A DNA stretch of 49,200 nucleotides from Saccharofermentans sp. GTDB lineage: Bacteria > Bacillota > Clostridia > Saccharofermentanales > Saccharofermentanaceae. Where the stretch lies: the NCBI GenBank assembly GCA_016292215.1, contig JAEFBB010000015.1:1-49200 (forward strand). Reading direction: 5' to 3'. The notes beneath the pieces were generated by a model. The model searched no databases and was not told the origin of the DNA. It was given only the letters and a program-made list of their open reading frames with translations. Both the position numbers and the translations under genes were made by a program. Below, piece after piece: positions 8,001 to 14,836 of this stretch (positions within the stretch are counted from its first letter, which is position 1; each line of letters begins with the position of its first letter).

Positions 8001-8462
8001 CCCATAGTCAAGGATGACTGCGTATGTTCATGGTACGGCAGAGGCCCCGGCGAATCTTACGTTGACCGTAAGAATGCCGCAAGGCTCGGCGTGTATTCCG
8101 CAGGTGCCGGAAAGATATATCACCCTTACGCAAGGCCTGCAGAGAACTCATCACATACTGATACACAGATAGTTAAGCTCACGAACGGTGACGGTGATTC
8201 TGTTGAGATCAGAAGGATCGGAGGCAATCCGAAGTTTGACTTCACGGTGCTTCCTTACACGCCTGAACAGATGAACGAGTTCCTCCACGAAGAACAGCTC
8301 ATGAATAACGATTTCTGCGAATTCTTCTGCGACTTTGCATCGAAGGAGATCGAGAGAACGAGGGACAACATCTCGACTCAGCCGGTAAGAAAGGACGTTA
8401 AGTACAGAGAGACTTTCGAGCTGCGTCTTGTCCCGAGAGAGGGACTTATTGGAGAGACATAA
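5085..8462 (+). CDS. LacZ-like glycoside hydrolase family 2 protein, probably non-catalytic
   Basis: 1125 residues with the LacZ domain order: jelly-roll sugar-binding domain (about 35-225), immunoglobulin-like domain (about 230-375), a shortened TIM-barrel region (about 380-640), a second Ig-like domain, a Gly/Glu/Asn-rich linker (about 745-840), and the C-terminal Bgal small-chain domain (about 850-1115, with YGRGPGESYVDR and YARPAENSSHTD as in LacZ). The motif HPSVVMW at 463-469 aligns with HPSVIIW of E. coli LacZ. The LacZ GNE acid/base (Glu461) then falls on Gln-Thr-Tyr, giving Tyr474, and no CEYxHxMGN nucleophile motif is present. There is no signal peptide. The start is TTG at 5085 with agggggt upstream. 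A LacA/Maa-type acetyltransferase follows. A sugar-binding or regulatory role, or a new chemistry, is possible. Confidence 0.85.
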   Translation: MEFTYSNDGFLPYDSFDYIFNEREMPEFGKVASPYLKPLTTWRFYLANGQAEVPFGVMNNSFDDSDWPLVNCPSTWQTEGFGLPQNLIYDYPVRLAENAARKEETISDKYVLKSIGNEDDEVGIYRTTVVFTPAEIERALYLETSGICGSFKVFVNNQLVCNSHSIFTRKRLLISGVVQAGVNHITIIVNRYDRDDDGHIILDMMNFGFAGLFRPIMIVEDSLLELSNLHIKLEYVPSAYISEVAKMDALAVRETVSRVPHGDFMIKVDFAMRNHTNYMIPYSVRISLLEARAEYDPYKLPFVNIKGQSEPVVGVVDALKETRASTDFVALDVAQWSDCTPVQYDIVFEVMDSEGKVICAKKKRFGFRTTEIVQDKLNVNDRRVNLMLVKYYEFDPQGGIAVPQDRMRQDIILMKRAGINGVIADGMPLSDEFLNLCDQYGMYVIATAADFYMRDYVEACMNHPSVVMWGIQTYNFNSETAQRVKHECMLIDDTRPWYCEVNKLVTATGKKAKPLGKISDMRPLPSDAGAVFGPWEDLCLDRKKIFDLNRIGRNLFETIPGRTRFTDDDAPYKWIHHADLVGGKQKENSCIGQGIVDAERNPHPIYLDIKKQCQTIAIFASVGDPANLTMRNSNQFGYTEELDLEWKILLGGRTIMSGRGVIPEIEPFGSRTLKFPFSTDIFTTPGWAQGKAEFIEMYMNALSKELVFDITLKLHKDTYYAKAGYEVAFYQDVLTDQIASPVGEIDLSKAGLGSGEKPATNDMRQLGSGTNAGAYKDAGLPSGMEDQALLTEEDGGRVERMTNNDGLSNVPEVYVDGTAPVEEEIGSVITRNMVSTVPHGLYVGKGNLRIGFSREPGSLESLEIAGYNFLKGPLAPSFYRCPSNIDRTDRSFILARTVFSKESDYEHIQESLEFVGCEYGCRDGEFTMISRYKSFAMHGEVIVFYEVPKADTLRVTLEFKPKYDMVRYGIRFPIVKDDCVCSWYGRGPGESYVDRKNAARLGVYSAGAGKIYHPYARPAENSSHTDTQIVKLTNGDGDSVEIRRIGGNPKFDFTVLPYTPEQMNEFLHEEQLMNNDFCEFFCDFASKEIERTRDNISTQPVRKDVKYRETFELRLVPREGLIGET

Positions 8463-8485
8463 TATTTGGCTAAGAGGTGGAAACT

Positions 8486-9100
8486 ATGGATCAGAAAGAA
8501 AGAATGCTTAATAACCTTCCGTACAGATCCTGGCTTGACGGTCTCAGTGAAGAACGGATGGCATGCAAGAAGAAGCTTTACGAATATAACAACATGCCGC
8601 CGGATAAGTTCGAAGAGAGGAATGCTATTCTTCGCGAGATACTTGGCAAGACACCTGACGGATGGATGTGCATCGAATCTCCTTTCCACTGCGACTATGG
8701 TTACAACATCGAGATAGGAAAGAACTTCTTTGCTAACTATAACTTCATAGTTCTCGATGTAGGCAAGGTCAAGATCGGCGATGAATTCATGTGCGGTCCT
8801 AACGTTCAGATCTGCACAGCGGGACATCCTATTCATCCTGAATCAAGAAACTCAGGATATGAGTACGGAATCAACATCACGATCGGCGATAACGTCTGGA
8901 TCGGAGGCAATGTTCTTGTATGTCCCGGTGTTCATATCGGCAACAACGTCGTTATCGGCGGAGGAAGTGTAGTTACCAAGGATATCCCCGATAACATGCT
9001 TGCTTACGGCAATCCCTGCCGCCCGGTAAGAGAGATCACAGAAGCAGACAGAGATTTCTACTTTAAGGACAGAAAGTTCGACGTCGATGACTATAAGTGA
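8486..9100 (+). CDS. Maltose/galactoside O-acetyltransferase-like (LacA/Maa family)
   Basis: 204 residues, the usual length for the family. The N-terminal helical domain (MLNNLPYRSWLDGLSEER, about 7-60) is typical of Maa/LacA/NodL. A left-handed beta-helix of hexapeptide repeats follows (about 70-185, such as IGDNVWIGGNVLVCPGVHIGNNVVIGG). The catalytic His is expected in CTAGHPIHPE. These trimeric cytoplasmic enzymes move acetyl from acetyl-CoA to sugars. I chose ATG 8486, with gaggtgg (8474-8480) as SD, over an in-frame GTG at 8477 that lies within that SD. It follows the LacZ-like gene by 23 bp, repeating the lacZ-lacA gene association. A 7-bp stem without a T tract (9097-9103/9110-9116) overlaps its stop codon. 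Confidence 0.92.
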   Translation: MDQKERMLNNLPYRSWLDGLSEERMACKKKLYEYNNMPPDKFEERNAILREILGKTPDGWMCIESPFHCDYGYNIEIGKNFFANYNFIVLDVGKVKIGDEFMCGPNVQICTAGHPIHPESRNSGYEYGINITIGDNVWIGGNVLVCPGVHIGNNVVIGGGSVVTKDIPDNMLAYGNPCRPVREITEADRDFYFKDRKFDVDDYK

Positions 9101-9148
9101 TAACTTTTCTTATCACAATCACGTCTGTAGTCTAATTAATTACTTATT

Positions 9149-9203
9149 CCCTTGATTTGAACTTTCGTGAGTGTTAGCATTGTCGCGGAAATTGAATCAA
9201 GGG
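9149..9203. promoter_or_regulatory. Inverted repeat enclosing a promoter and covering the PHP gene SD
   Basis: cccttgatt (9149-9157) and aatcaaggg (9195-9203) are perfect 9-bp complements. The right arm contains the aaggg used as SD for the ATG at 9212. A possible promoter, TTGATT (9152-9157) - 17 bp - TAGCAT (9175-9180), lies within the element. Its -35 overlaps the left arm. Confidence 0.45.
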
Positions 9204-9211
9204 TTTTATCT

Positions 9212-9982
9212 ATGGGATTTTTGTACGAGACACATCTTCATACATGTCAGGCTAGTGCCTGCGGCCGTGTAAACGGTGAAGATTATATTCCTTACATGAT
9301 GGAGAAGGGCTACAGCGGCCTTATCGTTACAGACCATTTCTTTAACGGCAACACATGTGTTCCTGCAGATCTTCCTTGGAAGGAAAGAGTAGAGATGTAT
9401 TGCTCGGGTTATGAGCGCGCACTGAAGGCTTCTGAAGGCCTTGATTTTACTGTCATGTTCGGAGTGGAATATAACTTCTGGAAAGATGAATATCTTCTTT
9501 ACGGCATAGATAAGAAGTGGCTCCTTGATAACGAATGCATCATGGACATGACAAGAAGAGAGCTCCATGAAGCAGTCAATAAAGCCGGCGGCATCATGAT
9601 ACAGGCTCATCCTTACAGGGAGAGGGACTATTTATCTGATATCAAGCTTCCTCCTGCTGATGCGGTAGACGGTATCGAGATCTATAATGCTGCCAATAAA
9701 CCCAATATGAATGCTCTGGGCTATGAATTTGCTCTGCCTTTAGGCTTGCCGATGACTGCAGGATCAGATATCCATTTTTATAATGACAACGATATGGGCG
9801 GAATGCTTTTCGAGAAGAAGATAAACTCGATAGAAGAATATGTGGCTTTGGTGCGTGCCAATAAAGGCATTCCGGTAAGACTCAGCCCTGACGGTACTAT
9901 TACTCCTGTCTCTGAGATCAGGGAACAGACAGTTCCTGTTGAGCTGCCTACGCTCCCCGTTCTTTATCCTGAAGGAAAGTAA
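9212..9982 (+). CDS. PHP-domain metal-dependent phosphoesterase
   Basis: About 256 residues. PHP motifs appear in order: ETHLHT (first metal-binding His pair), IVTDHFF, FGVEYNF, IQAHPYR, and AGSDIHF near the C-terminus. PHP proteins hydrolyse phosphoesters using two or three metals, in the cytoplasm; stand-alone members include histidinol-phosphatase-like and RNase AM-like enzymes. Specificity cannot be read here. I chose ATG 9212 since the protein then begins MGFLYETHLHT, as is common for this family, and aagg lies 9 bp upstream; an in-frame GTG at 9167 has no SD. It converges with the lipoprotein gene on the other strand with two bases between the stop codons. Confidence 0.88.
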   Translation: MGFLYETHLHTCQASACGRVNGEDYIPYMMEKGYSGLIVTDHFFNGNTCVPADLPWKERVEMYCSGYERALKASEGLDFTVMFGVEYNFWKDEYLLYGIDKKWLLDNECIMDMTRRELHEAVNKAGGIMIQAHPYRERDYLSDIKLPPADAVDGIEIYNAANKPNMNALGYEFALPLGLPMTAGSDIHFYNDNDMGGMLFEKKINSIEEYVALVRANKGIPVRLSPDGTITPVSEIREQTVPVELPTLPVLYPEGK

Positions 9983-9984
9983 GT

Positions 9985-12309
9985 TTATTTATTCTCGTTA
10001 AGAACTGTCTGAATGCGGTTCTGCATTACCGGAATAACATCATCCATTGATTTCATTCCGTTGAAGTACGAAGAGGATTCTTCGCGGAGGATCTCCTCTA
10101 TATCATCACCGATGTTTATGCCGCCGTATGAAGAAGACAGAAGATCAATATACTTATCTATCGCTTCAGAAGGGACCTTGCGGCCTGCAGCCGGATTGGA
10201 CTCGATTATGCGGTCAAGCGCCTGATTATATGCCTCAAGCTTCTGTTCTGCCACGCTGCGCAGAGCTTCACGGTTGATCGGATTATAGTCCTTGGTGCAC
10301 TGGATGTCATAGGACAAGAGGAGCTTTATGTATCCGGCACAAGGCTCGATGTATTTAGTCATGGATGAGATGCTGATAAATTCAGTTGACTTCGTCATCG
10401 GTCCTCTTGCGTCGAAAGAAGGAAGACCGTAAATTCCAAGACCGTCGCCATAATCGGAATAGCAGTCTATGTAGTCTTCGAACGAATAGAAGTTGCCGTA
10501 GACGGCACCGAGTTTGCCGTCAAGTGATGCTGTCTTGCCGTTGATCATATCTTCGATCTCCAGAACGGCTTCGTTGTGCTTGTTTATGCTGGCGATTACG
10601 GCATCAAGCTCTGACATCGATTCGTTGCTTCCGTTCTTGTCCACGAAAAGCATAAGGTTTCTGAAATCCTCATTGTCGATATCTGCTTTGCCGTCAGATA
10701 TGAATTTCTCGCTCATGTTCATGAAGAGTATGGTGAAGTATTCTGATTTGCCCATCATGAATCCCGGAGTCTTGCTCATGGGGTCAACGCCGTTACAGAC
10801 ATCGTCAACAAACTTCTCATAAGAATCAAAAGTGAATCCGGTCTGGCCTTGCGGAACATTGGATGAAGCTGTAATGATACCCGATGCGGAGATATCAAGA
10901 GGCATGTGATAAAGCGAATCTCCGTTTTTGGCTGCATTAACCGCATTGGAGAAATACGTGTCACTATTGATATCGATATAAGGCGTAAGATCTACGTATT
11001 TATTTGCGTCCGCAGGATTATTGTTGAGCTTGTCGGATATTACAATGTCGGCATTAACTTCCGTGAAATTGCCGTTTGCATCGTAGGGGATTACAAACTT
11101 TATAAAGTAAGAATCGTTTTGTCTGTTGAAGACCGTAACTGCATTGATGTCTGCTTCGTCGGGAAATGCATCTTCGGCTGATGATAAGATAAGTACAGTC
11201 TTGCCCGCATTAGGATTCTTATCAGCTTTTTTCAGATGCATGAACTTATAGCCCGAATGTCCGCCGAGACCTCCGTAAGACTCGTAAGTATTAAGGCCAA
11301 GGATCATCTCGCTGTTGTCGTCAGAAAGATATACCATCTCGGATTCTGCTACATTGTACATGGAAGCATCGATGTTGCTGTATTCACAGAAAGGAACCAT
11401 CTTGCCTGTTGATGTGTCCATTCTCGCAAAACCGGTATAATCGCGGGAGATGACTTTGTCATTGCAGAACTCGACCATGTAAAGCTCTTCGTTCGTGCCG
11501 AGATCATTGAGCTCGGTAACCTCGCCTGTAGCGGGGTCCAGAAGCAAATAGAACAAGCCCTGATAATTTATATAAACGGGGATCATAACCCGGCCGTTAT
11601 CAGCAGGAATGAATTCGCCCAGACTGTCATAGTAGTATCCGTCCAGAGCATTGATTATCTCCTCATAGACATGGTAAACCGAACCGTCAGGACGTTCAAT
11701 AAAAAGAGCTTCCCTATATTCATTTATAAAGATGCTGTAGACCGTATATCCGCCTGCCGAATAAATGTCGGCAAGGTAATCTATAGAAGTGAATTCATTA
11801 TCAACTATCTTAGCCAGATCGATCTCTCTTCCGTCAAAGATGTAGGTCTGGGAACGGATATCATCCTTATATACTGACTCAAGAAGATTGAGTTTGCCGT
11901 CTGATATCCAGGCTCTGTTGAGATAACGGATGGTGCCGTCACTACATGAAGTAATGTAGTCGGTCTTTTCCAAAAGTTCGCCGTCGAAAGAGAGCTTAAG
12001 TATCGCTGTCTCATAATATTGCAGGATCTCTTCTTCTGTCAGGTCTTTGAAACTGCCTTCGAAGATCTTTTGCGCATCTGCTTTGATGTATATGGCACCA
12101 TCCAATGCTCCGATCGTCTCGAAATCCGAATATTCATATTCGCTCTCGGGATAAAGATCCGAGACCTCAAATGTGGTGCATTCATACCAGGGATCGCTCT
12201 CTTTAATAACTTCATATTCTTTATTTTTCGATGAGCATGAAGTCATCTGCATAGCAAAGAGCAATGCCATTAATGATGAAATAAGTTTTAAGTCTTTTCC
12301 GGTTTTCAT
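9985..12309 (-). CDS. Large solute-binding-like lipoprotein
   Basis: 774 residues. Residues 1-25 are a lipoprotein signal (basic start, LISSLMALLFAMQMTSC with lipid Cys25). Residues about 40-370 look like an extracellular beta-rich (propeller-like) region with repeated YD/EY-rich strands. Residues about 375-700 resemble a family-1 solute-binding protein: VTVFNRQND, an ADIVISDKL segment, YVDLTPYID, and a PLDISASGI stretch. No permease or ATPase for import adjoins it; its divergent neighbour is a two-component/ABC operon, so it may be a sensor or an accessory protein rather than a transporter subunit. The start ATG at 12309 has no SD and lies 8 bp from an extended -10, suggesting a leaderless mRNA. 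Confidence 0.75.
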   Translation of the reverse strand: MKTGKDLKLISSLMALLFAMQMTSCSSKNKEYEVIKESDPWYECTTFEVSDLYPESEYEYSDFETIGALDGAIYIKADAQKIFEGSFKDLTEEEILQYYETAILKLSFDGELLEKTDYITSCSDGTIRYLNRAWISDGKLNLLESVYKDDIRSQTYIFDGREIDLAKIVDNEFTSIDYLADIYSAGGYTVYSIFINEYREALFIERPDGSVYHVYEEIINALDGYYYDSLGEFIPADNGRVMIPVYINYQGLFYLLLDPATGEVTELNDLGTNEELYMVEFCNDKVISRDYTGFARMDTSTGKMVPFCEYSNIDASMYNVAESEMVYLSDDNSEMILGLNTYESYGGLGGHSGYKFMHLKKADKNPNAGKTVLILSSAEDAFPDEADINAVTVFNRQNDSYFIKFVIPYDANGNFTEVNADIVISDKLNNNPADANKYVDLTPYIDINSDTYFSNAVNAAKNGDSLYHMPLDISASGIITASSNVPQGQTGFTFDSYEKFVDDVCNGVDPMSKTPGFMMGKSEYFTILFMNMSEKFISDGKADIDNEDFRNLMLFVDKNGSNESMSELDAVIASINKHNEAVLEIEDMINGKTASLDGKLGAVYGNFYSFEDYIDCYSDYGDGLGIYGLPSFDARGPMTKSTEFISISSMTKYIEPCAGYIKLLLSYDIQCTKDYNPINREALRSVAEQKLEAYNQALDRIIESNPAAGRKVPSEAIDKYIDLLSSSYGGINIGDDIEEILREESSSYFNGMKSMDDVIPVMQNRIQTVLNENK

Positions 12310-12317
12310 AGGCTTAT

Positions 12318-12326
12318 TCTATACCA
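12318..12326 (-). promoter_or_regulatory. Extended -10 promoter, lipoprotein gene (TGG-TATAGA)
   Basis: On the minus strand TGG is followed by TATAGA (12323 down to 12318). Only 8 bases separate it from the ATG at 12309, so transcription would start at or next to the start codon. No SD is present. Confidence 0.6.
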
Positions 12327-12392
12327 ATCCGGACTCGAAAAGAGTTAAGATTCAGGTAATATTTATTCTCTCAACTTGATTTGAAAAGTGAA

Positions 12393-12401
12393 TGGTATAA
12401 G
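12393..12401 (+). promoter_or_regulatory. Extended -10 promoter, response regulator gene (TGG-TATAAG)
   Basis: TGG (12393-12395) then TATAAG (12396-12401), with 8 bases to the ATG at 12410. It mirrors the divergent promoter at 12318-12326, and again no SD is visible, so the mRNA is probably leaderless. Confidence 0.6.
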
Positions 12402-12409
12402 ATTTTTAC

Positions 12410-13078
12410 ATGAGCAAAATATTGATCGTAGAAGATGATGAAGATATCGGAGCAGTCCTTCAAAGAGAGCTTGCAAAGGACGGATTTGAAGTCATTCGGG
12501 CAGTAACAGGCACCGAAGGCCGCATGATGCTCGCGCAAAGCCCTGATCTTATCCTTATGGATCTCATGCTTCCGGGGCTGACGGGTGAAGAACTTCTTAC
12601 GCATATTCCGAAGGAGATACCTGTCATTGCAGTAAGTGCAAGATCTTCCATTGACGATAAGGTGTCGCTTCTTACTGAAGGATGCGTTGACTATATCACC
12701 AAACCGTTTGATATTAAGGAGCTCAAAGCGAGAGTCAATGCAGCTCTTCGCACCAGTCAGGGAAAGAAGACAAGTGGCCGCATAACATGTGGGGATATGT
12801 TGATCGACACCGACAGACATGAAGTGACGATCGAAGGCAGGGAATTAAAGCTGACCAGGACCGAATACGCGATCTTAAAGATGCTCGCGGGCGGCAAGGG
12901 AAGAGTGATCTCAAAGTCGGAGCTCCTGGATCTTATCAAGACTGAGACGCCGGACTGCACGGAGAGCTCTGTAAAAGTACATATAAGTAATCTTCGTAAG
13001 AAGATAAAAGAATTAACCGATACCGAATATATAGAAGCCGTATGGGGCATAGGCTTCAAGCTCAAAGGAGATTCTTAA
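12410..13078 (+). CDS. OmpR/PhoB-family response regulator
   Basis: 222 residues. The receiver domain (1-115) has the acidic pair in VEDDED, the phospho-acceptor Asp51 in LILMDLMLPG, Ser76 in AVSAR, and Lys98 in ITKPF. The winged-helix DNA-binding domain (about 128-220) has LTRTEYAILKMLA and ends with IEAVWGIGFKL, typical of the OmpR class. It is the first gene of an operon with an ABC ATPase, two permeases and a histidine kinase, as in peptide-antibiotic sensing and immunity modules. The ATPase ATG directly abuts its stop codon. The likely target is its own operon, and possibly the divergent lipoprotein gene. Confidence 0.95.
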   Translation: MSKILIVEDDEDIGAVLQRELAKDGFEVIRAVTGTEGRMMLAQSPDLILMDLMLPGLTGEELLTHIPKEIPVIAVSARSSIDDKVSLLTEGCVDYITKPFDIKELKARVNAALRTSQGKKTSGRITCGDMLIDTDRHEVTIEGRELKLTRTEYAILKMLAGGKGRVISKSELLDLIKTETPDCTESSVKVHISNLRKKIKELTDTEYIEAVWGIGFKLKGDS

Positions 13079-13996
13079 ATGGATAACGTTCTTTCTATCA
13101 AAGACCTGTGCAAGGACTATGGCAAGTTCCATGTGCTTAAAGGTGTCAACCTGGATATTCCGAAGGAATCTATCTTCGGACTTGTCGGAAGGAACGGCGC
13201 AGGCAAGACAACACTCATGAGGATCATCACAGGGCTTGCAGAACCTACATCAGGCACATACAGCATTGGCGGTATCTCGAGCAAGGATAAAAAGGTACTG
13301 ACGGTCAGAAGGAGAATGGGATCCATCATAGAGAGCCCTGCGATATACAAAAATCTGAACGCATATGACAACGTAAAGCTTCAATACATCAATCTCGGAA
13401 TGACTTCATTTGACAGCATCCCGGAGCTTTTGGAGCTTGTCGATCTTCAGGGTACCGGCAGGAAAAAAGCAGGCAAGTTCTCACTCGGTATGAGACAGCG
13501 ACTCGGAATCGCGGTAGCTCTCTGCGGCAATCCGGACATTCTTGTTCTCGATGAGCCTATCAACGGCTTGGATCCGCAGGGAATCATCCAGATGCGTGAG
13601 ATCCTCTTAAGGATAAACCGCGAGAAGCATACGACCATTCTTATCTCGAGCCATATCCTCGAAGAGCTTTCCAAGCTTGCTACTCACTATGCGTTTATCG
13701 AGAAAGGCGAGATACTGCAAACGCTCAGCAGTCATGAACTTATGGGCAGGGTAAGGAAAGCCTCGAGGCTTATAGTGTCTTCGACAGAACTCATATGTCC
13801 TGTTTTCGACCGCGAAGGTGTCGAATATAAGGTTGAGAATGAAGAGACCATTGATATTTTTTCTGACATTACCGCTACCCGTATCGTCGCTCTTGCAAAT
13901 GAAGCGAATGTCGAAGTCAAATCGATCTCGGAAAACAACGAGAGCCTTGAAGGCTATTTTATGAACCTTGTCGCGAAGAGGGAAGGAATCTCATGA
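13079..13996 (+). CDS. ABC transporter ATP-binding protein (BcrA/LanF-like)
   Basis: 305 residues. Walker A is GLVGRNGAGKTTL (about 36-48), the signature is FSLGMRQRL, Walker B is ILVLDEPINGLD, and the switch region is TILISSHILEEL. The ~75-residue C-terminal extension is usual in the bacitracin/lantibiotic-immunity group. It energises export or removal of a substrate by the two permeases that follow. SD aaaggag lies inside the end of the response regulator gene. Its end overlaps the next start (ATGA-type, 13993-13996). Family certain; substrate (peptide antibiotic) inferred from the gene set. Confidence 0.94.
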   Translation: MDNVLSIKDLCKDYGKFHVLKGVNLDIPKESIFGLVGRNGAGKTTLMRIITGLAEPTSGTYSIGGISSKDKKVLTVRRRMGSIIESPAIYKNLNAYDNVKLQYINLGMTSFDSIPELLELVDLQGTGRKKAGKFSLGMRQRLGIAVALCGNPDILVLDEPINGLDPQGIIQMREILLRINREKHTTILISSHILEELSKLATHYAFIEKGEILQTLSSHELMGRVRKASRLIVSSTELICPVFDREGVEYKVENEETIDIFSDITATRIVALANEANVEVKSISENNESLEGYFMNLVAKREGIS

Positions 13997-14835
13997 GCCG
14001 CGCACTGAAGTCAGCTTTTTACAGGTTTTTCAGGACCAAATGGTTTTTAAAGGTCCTGGTCTTCTCGCTGCTCACGGGATTGATCATAATACTTAACACG
14101 GTCATAACGTACTACGCCTTTGTTTTTTACAAGAGACCCAGGTATCTCGACAGGAGTTTTTTATCTATTTGCATGATCGGGGTCATGGTCATCCTGCCTT
14201 TCCTTATTGCTATCTTCTGCACTTCTTTCACGGGCAATGATCTGAATTTCCGCTCGGTCAACAACAAGGTGGCGACGGGAATCTCCAGAAAATGCATCTA
14301 TCTTGCAGAACTGACAGTAGTTATCGTGGGAACGGTTATCGGGTTTGCTGTCACCACGGGAGTCATATTTGCATATTATCTGTTTTGCCCCACCAGAGGA
14401 AGTCAGACGATAGATGCGCATACCATCCGTATCGTTCTTTATGTCCTGATAACATGCATAGCTTTTGCCGCGTTTAATACTTTGATGCAGTATTTTTTCA
14501 GTAATAAGTTGTTCGCATTGATCGTTACGCTCCTTATAATCCCCTGCATCATTGTTTGCAGTCAGGTCGTGGAAGAGTCACTCTATGTGCCTTACAGATA
14601 TTACGTGGAAAATGAAGAGACCGGCGAAGGCATGTGGGTACTTAATCCCGAATATATCGGAGGCACTCCACGCAAAGTGCTGACCTTTGTCTACGATACG
14701 ATACCGTTCGGTTTTCAGAATTTTTCGGATGAAGGAACGTCAAAATTCGAAAAGAGCATGATTGCAGGTGCCATAGTCGTGACTGTGACTACAGCTGCCG
14801 GAATGGAAGTATTTAAGAAGAGGGAGCTCTCGTAA
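13993..14835 (+). CDS. ABC-2-type permease subunit 1
   Basis: 280 residues with about six predicted membrane helices: one near the N-terminus (VLVFSLLTGLIIILNTVITYYAF), a block between residues 55 and 200, and a last one near 250-270 (MIAGAIVVTVTTAAG). A hydrophilic loop of about 50 residues lies before the last helix. This layout fits LanE/LanG or BcrB-like permeases. Its start overlaps the ATPase end by four bases and the next gene starts one base after its stop, so translation is coupled. No specific substrate motif is seen. Confidence 0.85.
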   Translation: MSRALKSAFYRFFRTKWFLKVLVFSLLTGLIIILNTVITYYAFVFYKRPRYLDRSFLSICMIGVMVILPFLIAIFCTSFTGNDLNFRSVNNKVATGISRKCIYLAELTVVIVGTVIGFAVTTGVIFAYYLFCPTRGSQTIDAHTIRIVLYVLITCIAFAAFNTLMQYFFSNKLFALIVTLLIIPCIIVCSQVVEESLYVPYRYYVENEETGEGMWVLNPEYIGGTPRKVLTFVYDTIPFGFQNFSDEGTSKFEKSMIAGAIVVTVTTAAGMEVFKKRELS

Positions 14836-14836
14836 T

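Noticed and set aside
8378..8836. 152-codon minus-strand ORF at the LacZ-like/acetyltransferase junction
   Set aside because: It covers two well-supported genes and has no SD or family features.
12371..12820. 149-codon minus-strand ORF over the response regulator start
   Set aside because: It is a shadow of a clear OmpR-type gene, with no SD and no recognisable domain.
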